Positions 55,690 through 64,000 of a DNA stretch of 64,000 nt are shown piece after piece. This DNA is from Bryoerythrophyllum caledonicum (Eukaryota > Streptophyta > Bryopsida > Pottiales > Pottiaceae). The position numbers and the translations under genes were made by a program. The stretch covers positions 1,338,168 to 1,402,167 of the forward strand of contig OZ020522.1 of the NCBI GenBank assembly GCA_963971425.1, in the 5' to 3' direction. Under the pieces are notes generated by a model, which was not told the DNA's origin, did no database searches, and saw only the letters and a list, made by a program, of their open reading frames with translations. Every line of letters starts with the position of its first letter. Within the stretch, counting starts at the first letter, position 1.

Positions 55690-58600
55690 ACGGATTCCCA
55701 CAATGCTCCCGTTTTGACATTCCTCTGTGTAGGCCTTCGTATATGCCATTGGTTCGTCCAACTCTGGATTCGGACATAAAGCGACTTGAAGCGGAATTTA
55801 CTCATGGTTACCGACTTGGAGCTACTGTCTTTTATGTATCTCTTACAAATGGCCTTGGTGAAGAATCCTTCATCACTGATGAGGACAGGCAGAAGTGGGG
55901 ACCTCTTTGGTATGCTGCCACTGATCGCTTCGAGTCTGGGTTGATGGATTCCCCTCACTTGAGCTTCTTGCTGAATCGAAAGCTCTATATATGTGATGGA
56001 AATCATCGATTTCAGGCGTGGATGGGTTACATTGAGAGGGTGCATCAGGCTGATGCTGACTGGCTTATCTCAGTTGATTGCATTTGTCTAGATATTAAGG
56101 GCAATGTTGGATTGGCCCTTCATGCGATGCACGATATTAACAGGTGAATTTTGTGTACGTTCCTTGATCAAGTTGTTGATGTATTATTCTAATGAGTCTT
56201 CTCATAATGCATGATGTTTTAAATGTGTCTTCTTCACAGCAAAAGAGAACTCACACGTGAAGACAAATTTTGTGCACATTCTGCATCGCATCAAGGCTAT
56301 CGGGAGCCAACCATTGGAAACGTTTCAGGATTTGCTTTCATCAGAGGATTATCGCAAGTATTTGAGTAATCCTGGGCGCGTTAAGTCATGGTATCCATTG
56401 TCTGTCGATGTTTTCGTCTCTCTTCTCTTTCGGATATGTGGTTCAATATTTCTTTGCTTGTCTCATTGCACCACTTGTATTTTTCGTCAACAATTGTGGT
56501 GTGGCATTGCCACTATTCCCTATTAATAAATTTAGGTCTTGTTTCTTGCATCAGCAAGAAATAGTTGATGCCTCTGATGAAGCCGCTAGGTTGTATCAAG
56601 AGAATACTCCACGTGAGCTTAGGACTGATTTAGGCATCACCGCTGCAATGAGAGCCACGGCAAAGGCAAAGTTGCAAATGTACAAGGGCCAGTGGTCGAA
56701 GTTTTCTGCAGTTGCAAATCCAAAGTTAGGTGACAAGTTTCTCGAAGAGGTATGAAATTTCGCTTTGTCATGTGGATGATTCGCTGATTGCAATGCTAAT
56801 TGTATCGTCTACTCTGAATTTCAGGTCACTAAGCATTGGAGTAAGAATTCGAAGCCTGAAATGACTTTGGATAAGCTGCAGCTAATCGCAACCTCCAATG
56901 TTCCGGCACATTTCAAGGTCCGATGGCTCCAGTGGTGGAATTCAAGCCAAGCAACTCGGGAAGCACTCCATTTTCCAGCAAGAGGATTTAGTGATAAAGA
57001 ACTAGACTACTGGTTGAACAAAGCTTCTTTTTGGGCTGGGGTACAATACGAACATCCTTCATTTATATGTTTTATTTTGATTTACTCTCATACTACTCTA
57101 ATTTGTTTCAGTTTGGAGTTTTCAGGGCTTTCTACCTTACAAGTTATAAAGAATGTTACATTAGTTTCTCTTGCTCTTGTTTAGATGAAAGAGGCCGTAA
57201 CAGAGGAGTTTGAATCTGTCTTGAAAGAAGACAATTTGCCTCTGAGGCTTGATGCACCTGTAAAGCCTCGATCTCCTCAGGAGTATGTGGAGGCATCCAG
57301 AGTTAAGCTCTGGATGCATGCGTTTCCTACACTCTTGCGCAGTAAGAGTACATTCTCAAGATCCAAGTCTTTTAAGGACCACAAGTATATCGACTTGGCC
57401 GTAAAGCGTGTTGTTTGGAGGTAAGACTCTTTGTGTCTTTTGGTACTCATTTCAAATTTTTATACTTGTTTCAATTCAAATCATGTGAGTACTGCTTTGC
57501 ATATTTCAGGTACTTTATGAAGGAGCTCTTGGTTAAGGGAGCATTAGAGCAGCATCAGCTACCTCTATTTCTTCAGACCTGGGTTGATACGGACTTCTCT
57601 CATTGCATGTATACTCCGGGTCAGATTCAGTCCTGGTCTATTATTCATTTGAAGGATGGTTGTTGGTACTTGGATTGTGCTAAGCCGTTTTGTCCAACAG
57701 AAGAGGAAGCAATAAGGGCATCTCATGAGAGGTCAGAGGTTAGTGGAGTTGTTGGTGCCACGACACAGACCTCTATTGACCTTAGCGACGAGGTTACGGA
57801 CACAGCTGGTGGTAGTGCTTTGACTGAGAGAGATCAGATGAAAATCCTTGCGAAGCGGGCGAAAGAAGCTGAGAGGGAAAAGCTGAAGAAGGATAATGAT
57901 GCTAAACGGGTCTTGGAGAGGGCTCAAAAAGCGGCAGAGCTTGCTGCTGCAAAGGCAAAGGAGGCAGAGGCCAAGGTAGCGGCTCTCGACTCTGCAAGAT
58001 CTGGCACCTTTGGAGATAGCCCCTCCACTGTTGGTGTATCCCGTACCTCTTCTGATTCGTTATCTCGTTTGCATCTTAAACGAGACGCCACGTTTGCAGG
58101 GCTTTCTATATCAAGGCTACTTCTAGGTACTTCTCATGCGCTCAAGGATAGTGCTCAATACACTCAGTCTGTGGATGAGTGTGTTATCAATGGCTCCCTG
58201 CTCTCCATTGATGCTCACCTTACAAAGTTCAACACATTTCTTACGGCATGGACAAATTTACATGCGTTTCTTGACAAGGTAATCCACTACCTTCGTTTCT
58301 TTTTATGTTATACTTCAAGTTTCTGTTGATTTCCTTTCTAACTCTATGTTTTCTATCAGCACAAGCTAGATCGTCCCCGCCATTTTCCAGGGCATCCAGA
58401 GAAGACATCTGGTGTGGATTTGATGGTTGTGGATGTTCCAGAGAACTTGCCAGTCCCAAATATTTCTCCATCTATTCCTCCTTGGAATGTTCTTCATGAA
58501 AGCTTTGTGGATTTGGCATTTGATTTTGCCAATAATCATATTCATAATGATGGCAGCATGTTAATTTTTCATGTTGACGATCCTAGTTTGAACTCTAAAC

Positions 58601-59851
58601 TGAAGGGTTATATGAAAGCATATCGCTTCAGAGTTTTTAAGGAGTGGATGGGTGTCAATCGCTTGCGCTTAACAAGTGCCAAGGACCCCTCAAAAACGGT
58701 ATGAATTCTCTTAAAATTAGCATTCTAATTTTTTTGTTTGGAATAAGTCTTGTAGTTACAATTCAATTCGTTTGAGTTTCACAGACTTTTTTTTGCAGAC
58801 TCTTCGATTTTGCATCAAATTGCTTGTTTGCAATATCCCGGGCTCCACACCATCTCTATTTGCCCTGAAACCTGTTCAAGAATTGGAGGCAGTTGGTAAG
58901 GATATTGTGGCAGATGATGTGCTCCACAATGTCGTTACAAAGGAATCACAGCTTATGCATGACACAATTCCATGGAGAGGGGCACGAGAGAAGGACCCTA
59001 TTCTCCTTCAAATGTTGATAGAGGCTACTACTCATGTTGGAGACATTGTGTTTGATTGTACCGCTTCTACTGGTATGGTGCCAATTCTCTAATTTCTTCT
59101 GATGTAGTCTTGGAACTTACATGCTTGTCATTTTACTAATATTTTCATTTTCCATTTCCATTGGCAGGCGCCTCCATTCATGCTTGTTGCAAGGCGGGTC
59201 GCCATGTTGCGGCATTGGAGGACGATGGTGAAATTTTCAACTCAATTCTGCAGCCGCTTATTGTCCAGGGTGTGAGTGAAGGCTTGAAGAAGCAGCGCAT
59301 TTATGCAGGGCAGTCCAGTGGTGATGATGATGAAGAGCCGGCAGAAGAAGATGAGCCAATGATTGATATAGTTCTACGAAATCGATTCTGTACGTAAGTC
59401 TTGCATTGGATATTGATTTTCTTTGCTCATTATATTTATATTTTTTAGTTCTGTATGTTTTTTGTTTCTTATCTTGCTCTGATTTTTTGGCCACAGCTCA
59501 CGTGTAAAGACCCCTAGACAAAGAGAGTGCATCCTTCATGACCTTTCATGCTTGTCCTCGGAGAAGTCTTTCCACTTACCTGTATATGCTGAGGCGTTAG
59601 CTCAGGCCTCTCTTATTACCTCCCCTACTCATTTTTGTTCTTCGTGTTATGTAGGTGATCCTAGGGTGTTGAAATATTTGGATGTGTCGACTGCAGAGGA
59701 TGTTCCATTTCTTGAACCTTCTATTGTGAGTGGGGATGTTAGCTCGGATTACTCTTCACATTCATCTACTACTATGAGTTCAATATCTCCACGTCGTTCT
59801 TATAGTTCTTTTCAGAGAGGTACTTCCAGATCATCTTCATCTAGGCAGTAG
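55690..59851 (+). CDS. ParB-like / DNA-methyltransferase-like fusion gene, second copy
   Basis: Ten exons: about 55690-56145, 56240-56433, 56555-56749, 56825-57040, 57185-57420, 57510-58278, 58360-58698, 58799-59072, 59168-59393, 59497-59851. From exon 3 on, all phases agree, and exons match those of the 18.7-24.2 kb gene almost one to one. Domains: ParB/Srx-like (DIPLCRP, then LYICDGNHRFQAW); helical middle; Ala/Lys/Glu coiled coil (57835-57985); methyltransferase-like part with VDLMVVDVPEN at the catalytic position, IPWRGAREKD, and the cofactor motif FDCTASTGAS..ACCKAGRH..ALEDD; Ser-rich tail. The catalytic motif DVPE is not [DNS]PP[YFW]. Odd points: exon 2 begins two bases out of frame relative to the paralogue, and the donor after CGG 56433 reads ATATGT instead of GTATGT, so the gene may be disabled near its 5' end. 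The true start codon is unresolved; ATG 55743 is in frame but inside the conserved domain. Confidence 0.7.
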
Positions 59852-61365
59852 TATGTAGTTGCTAAGTTGTTTTTGTCAACGATTTTGAGTTTCACCAGCT
59901 ATCTTATGGTGAAATATGTTATACCTCTATATATTTTGTAGTAGTGATTCTACAAGGGCCACTACTTTGGTTTTATACTTTTCTGTTTCCAACCTTAGTT
60001 CATTTTTCTTTACCAAGAGTTTTTTGAACTTTTAGACATATGCATGTTGCTAAATTAGTTTCTATGCAATTTTGCTGGATTTCGCTTTAATGTGTTTGTA
60101 CAATGGCTTTGACCATATTCGCGGATGTTCGTATAATTGTAGAAAACAAATTTTTCTCAATATTCTGAAATTTTAGTTATATTAATTACTTTGTAGAATG
60201 GAAATAGGAAATAGGTGGAAGTTTTATTCATAGTTCAAAATCAAAACTTCTGAGTGCTGATAGTGTATAACACCAGTTTCATTAAAAGTGTACATAGCCG
60301 TGTGCATTTTTTTAAAGGGATTTTTTTTAATATTTAATTGTTAATATTATAGTACATTAAGTGTATTTGGTCACATAATTCTATTATTCAATATAATTCC
60401 AAATCAATACAAATTACCAAAAACATGCAGTTTGATGTAATTATACAGAACATTATTCTTCTATATTTGAGAAGATGTAAGGAATCATTTATTTTAGGTT
60501 TTATAATCTAGCTTGCAAAAACAAATCATATAAATATGAAATTTGTGATATAATATAAGTAGAAATTGATTACTCAAGTCTTTTTATTTGTTAAAATTGA
60601 AGAGTAGAAATCTAATTCTAGTATTGTATAAATAGTACATCATTTTTCAAATTTACATAGATGCAACATATACAAAAAAATTAATAAATATTAAATAACA
60701 AATCACATGTATAATTTTTATATGGTAATAAATGTTACATCTCAAAACAAAACCATCCTATAATCACGACAAAACGTTTATGAGCATCCATGAACTCAGT
60801 CAACTTCAACTGCTCAAATTCAGTCAAAGTCTTAAACACATTTAACATAGAAGTACAAAGATTTTGTTTTGCCTCACCCAACTCTGTCCACTATTTCCGT
60901 GTTTTAGGTAGGCCTGTGATTTTCATACCCACCAAATCATCCAAGCTTCGAATAATATTGGAAGTTTTCAGAATAAAAGAAGTAACACCGGTTACCGCAT
61001 TTGGTATAACAAAAATCTCGCAAGAACCTGCATCTCCGGTGAAAGCTGGAGCTACAATTTTTTGAACAGATACTCCTCTTTTTCATATTCTTAAACATTA
61101 AATCTTCCCCTCCCCCCATGAATAATGAGTAATTTTTAGAATAACTGGTTTGTCATCTCGTGTAAGAAACCACCCATAATCTTGAAAAGCTACAGATGGA
61201 TTTGAAGCCTTTGGCATTTTTGCAAACTCTTTCTCCCGTGGCGGTGGCATTGTAAATTTGCCTCATAAACCCTAGAAAATGTTCAACAAAATTTAAAATA
61301 AAAATCATTAGTCAAACAATTGAAATCATATTAAAAACATAATACAAAAAAAAGTATGACCTATG
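59852..61365. other. AT-rich downstream region
   Basis: Strongly AT-rich from 60000 on. A 91-codon plus-strand frame at 60790-61065 has no recognisable content. No RNA gene or repeat stands out. Confidence 0.45.
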
Positions 61366-61700
61366 CCACGCTCCCTCATTCAACCATATGCTAGAAACTT
61401 AAGAGTTGGAGGGGTGTAGCACATGCCTCATCCCTCCAATGAACGATATGGTAGAAACTTAAGAGTTGGAGGGGTGTGGCATATGCCTCACCCCTCCAAT
61501 CAAGCACATGCTTGAAACTGATAAGTTGGAGGGGTGTGGCACATGCCTCACCCCCTCCAATCTACCATATGCTAGAAACTTAAGAGTTGGAGGGGTGTGG
61601 CATATGCCTCACCCCCCCTCCTAAATGAACTCTATACTAGAAATTGAAAAGTTAAATAGGTGTGGCACATGCCTCACCCCCTTGATCAACCATGTTCAAG
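61366..61700. repeat. 60-61-bp minisatellite, five copies
   Basis: GTTGGAGGGGTGTGGCACAT recurs with starts near 61404, 61464, 61524 and 61585, and a weaker unit near 61648. Each unit also holds GCACATGCCTCACCCC(T)CC and CTAGAAACTTAA. The spacing is 60-61 bases. Confidence 0.93.
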
Positions 61701-62930
61701 AGAACGTAGAAGATAGGAAGGTATGACATTTGCCTTACTTCAAATTAGTCCTATGTGAGAAATAAAAAAATAAAAGCATTAAAAATCAATACAAAGTAGC
61801 CTAGTTTGTATATTAAGGTGAAATATTATCTGTGAAATGAGTGGAAAAAAAACAAATAGTCACGATAATCAGAAACAGACAAAAAAATCAGCCAATAGAT
61901 GCTATAATGAAGAGAGAAGAGATGAAAAAATTGAAATCCTAATGATTTAAAGATCACTTACCTAGGGCTGCCGTAAAGATGAATAGTCTTGTAGTATAAA
62001 TTTTGAAAGTTTTGTGCTGAATTTGTAGATGATGCTAGTATTGGAGCGTTGGAGAAGTAGTCCTTTGGTGTAGAACTTGATTGCCGCAGCCTAGTATAAT
62101 GTGAGCGCGTGAATTCAGTAGTACTAGATGTGCAAAGGGCAACCCTAGTAAGTTGATAGAGCGATAGTAGCGAAAGTGTGAGGATCTCTACAAATAGGGG
62201 CAACAATTTCTACAAGCGGAGACAACAACTTTTACAAGTCACGGGAGGAGCAACTTCTGCAAACAACGGCAACAACTTCTACAAGCGGCGGTGTGCAGTA
62301 GAAGACTACTATAGAGGACGTGGTGCTGTGAGGAACTATTGCGGCGGAGGTGAGGGTTGCAGCGGAGAAGAGCGTCGCGGCGAAGAAGAGCATTGCGGCC
62401 GAGGAGAGTGTTGCGGCGGTGGAAAAGGGTGTTGCGGCAGTGCAACCTAACGAGTTCGACGACGAAGAAACCCTAGTGCGAATTGTAAGTTGACTAAGCG
62501 CGTCCTCCTCGAAAGAGTTAGAGAAAAAGCAGTCGGCATCAAAAAGTTAAATGAGTTTTTTTTTTTTTTTAAGTCTGGAATTGGTAGGTTTCAGGAAAAC
62601 TTCAAAATTCAATAACTTTTGTATATAAACTCGAATTTTTTTTTGTAAAATATGTAAATTATTAGCATGTCAATGGCTATATTCCATTCATATAATAAAA
62701 ATCATTGCTCCTAGTGTTTACGAGTTATTGAACAAAATCTGATTGAAAAAACGATGATGTCATTGATTTTGTGAATATTCTACAATTTGATATATATCAT
62801 ATGTTCCATGTTCACTTAAAAATTTGCAACAAAATTTAATTTTCTTTACATCATAAATCATGTCATAAAATAAATGACGGTGGGGCAAAGCATATATCTT
62901 ACCTACCTTTCAATATAGAAATGAACCAAA
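61701..62930. other. Spacer with a GCGGCGG-rich patch
   Basis: 61701-62160 is AT-rich with no gene. 62160-62460 contains CAACAACTTCTACAAGCGG repeated three times with changes, then a GCGGCGGAGG-rich stretch that opens frames on both strands (Gly/Arg-rich by composition). ACCCTAGTGCGAATTG follows. I treat this as repeat-derived rather than a gene. 62560-62930 is AT-rich. Confidence 0.4.
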
Positions 62931-63485
62931 CGAGAGTAAGGCATATGTCCCACTTTTTCTCCTTTTGTTAAATAAACATACTTACAAAAAAAAATATAGG
63001 TTCTACCTACCACCATTTCATTAAATAAGTTCATTGAATGAGAGAGGGGAATGCATAGGTCTCACTCCTTCCCCTTCCATTATTCAAGTTCATCAGGTGG
63101 GACGAGAGGATATATGATTCATCACTACATTTAATTAAAGAATTAAACCGAAGTTGGAGGGAATGAGGCGTATGTCTCACCCCAAACTTTTATTAAAAAA
63201 ATGAACCAAAGCTAAGGGGGGAGAGAGGCATATGTCTCACCCATGGGCTTTTATTAAACAGAAGAACCAAAGCTAGGAGGAGAGAGACATATGTCTCACC
63301 CCCAAACTTTTATTAAAAAATGAACCAAAGCTAGGGGGAGAGAGGCATATGTCTCACTCCCAGACTTTTGTTAAAAAATGAACCAAAGCTAGGGGGAAGA
63401 GGGAGGTATAAGTCTCACCCCCGGGCTTTCATTAAAAAAATGAACCATAGCAAGGGGGAGGCGTATGTCTCACATTCAATCTTTC
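62931..63485. repeat. About 58-bp minisatellite with GGCATATGTCTCACCCC core
   Basis: TATGTCTCACCCC or close variants recur at about 63171, 63231, 63289, 63348 and 63463 (with AGTCTCACCCC at 63411), plus weaker units from 62945. The intervening sequence is TTTTATTAAAAAATGAACCAAAGCTAGGGGG-like. The core resembles GCATATGCCTCACCCC of the 61.4-kb minisatellite. Confidence 0.92.
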
Positions 63486-63539
63486 ATAAATAAATAAAAA
63501 AGAATTGGAGATGGAAGGGAAGTGAGGTTAGCAAAAAAC

Positions 63540-64000
63540 ATGCCTAGAGGACATCGTGTTCGTGGTAATAGAACTAATATAGGAGGCCGAGGAAGAGGAC
63601 GTCAACAAAGTGATGAATATGCAATAGAAGAACAAGAAAGTGGCGAACATGGAGGTGGAGTTCAAGAAATGGGTGGACAAGGAAGAGGGTGGCAAGAGCT
63701 TCGACGAGAATGAGGGCGGGGACGAGGGCGCGGGCGAGGACGTGGACGACGACAATCTACTCAAGGAAGTTCAACTTTAGCCATTTTCCACAATCAGTAC
63801 ACAAATTGTATACATCGAGGATGGGAATCTTCTCGAGAGGAGAATACTTGGATTCCTATTGATTCAATAGTTACTGGATGGTACAACACAGTTGGAACAC
63901 GTATTTTAACTAGAATACGTGGTATGAGAACTGAAAAAGAGCTAAAAATTCCCAACAACGAGAAGTTTCATTTTCAATTTCATTTGAATTCTATAGAATA
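63540..64000 (+). pseudogene. RG-rich protein, 5' part, one stop, cut by the window end
   Basis: ATG at 63540 opens MPRGHRVRGNRTNIGGRGRG. After an acidic and Gly-rich part, an in-frame TGA lies at 63711-63713, flanked by Arg codons (CGA GAA TGA GGG CGG) inside an RG-repeat run, where CGA would fit. The frame then stays open to the window end through GRGRGRGRGRRQSTQ and a more ordered segment (YTNCIHRGWESS, WIPIDSIVTGWYNTVG). RG-rich tracts often bind RNA. The ordered part is unrecognised and could belong to a mobile element, because repeats of the same region lie directly upstream. The remainder is beyond the window. Confidence 0.4.

Noticed and set aside
62178-62450. Gly/Cys-rich 90-codon protein
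   Set aside because: The composition is explained by GCGGCGG repeats, and an Arg/Leu-rich frame is open on the other strand as well.

Overview
This window looks like nuclear DNA of a plant, probably an early-diverging land plant or streptophyte rather than a crop-type angiosperm. The evidence is an interstitial array of the plant telomere unit TTTAGGG (35.9 kb), short GT-AG introns (about 60-370 nt, one near 1 kb) whose phases can be followed exactly, plant-type Mutator-like transposases with SWIM zinc fingers, a plant-type heavy-metal-associated domain, and TATA boxes with pyrimidine-rich leaders. No bacterial operon structure is present. Species cannot be fixed from the sequence. There is a 200-base assembly gap at 27181-27380.

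Layout. 0-0.5 kb: ruined ParB-like gene fragment cut off by a 25-bp minisatellite. 1.4-7.5 kb: decayed retroelement-like gene pieces and an LTR-like tail whose inverted relative lies at 54-55.3 kb. 9.5 kb: tRNA-derived SINE. 10.8-14.7 kb (minus): Mutator-like transposase (MULE-A) with a single internal stop. 15.9-19.5 kb: satellite of 127-bp units built on the palindrome GCTGCCGA..TCGGCAGC, plus a duplicated first-exon segment. 18.7-24.2 kb (plus): ten-exon gene joining a ParB/sulfiredoxin-like domain to a DNA-methyltransferase-like domain. 26-27.2 kb (minus): RING-H2 gene. 28.1-28.7 kb (minus): retroelement RNase H. 29.6-30.0 kb (minus): small acidic protein. 31.0-34.5 kb (minus): DUF7869-like transposase-type gene. 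35.9-37.6 kb: telomere-like repeats and a 423-bp tandem duplication. 38.6-44.7 kb (plus): gene joining a ParB-like region to an FCP1/HAD phosphatase domain, followed at 45.1-45.5 kb by a second, catalytically altered FCP1-like segment. 46.3-50.1 kb (minus): MULE-B, heavily decayed. 52.2-52.8 kb (minus): HMA-domain gene. 55.7-59.9 kb (plus): second ParB-methyltransferase-like gene. 61.4-63.5 kb: two related minisatellites. 63.5 kb to the end: 5' part of an RG-rich coding region.

Two themes run through the window. First, a family of ParB-like proteins with exchangeable C-terminal domains (methyltransferase-like twice, HAD phosphatase once, plus one fragment). The bacterial relatives I know are ParB-methylase fusions of prophages, but here the genes have introns and their catalytic motifs are altered. 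Second, each gene neighbourhood carries its own short palindrome in high copy, mostly in introns and flanks: GCTGCCGA..TCGGCAGC at 16-23 kb, CCGGAGATCTCCGG at 29-46 kb, GCGTCGGTGCCGACGC at 52-53 kb and CCGGA-rich sequence at 54-55.6 kb. This pairing of ParB-like genes with locus-specific palindromes is the most interesting signal here, although causation is unproven and non-ParB genes share some of the palindromes. Many genes are nearly intact apart from one stop codon, often of the CGA-to-TGA or TGG-to-TAG/TGA kind expected from deamination.
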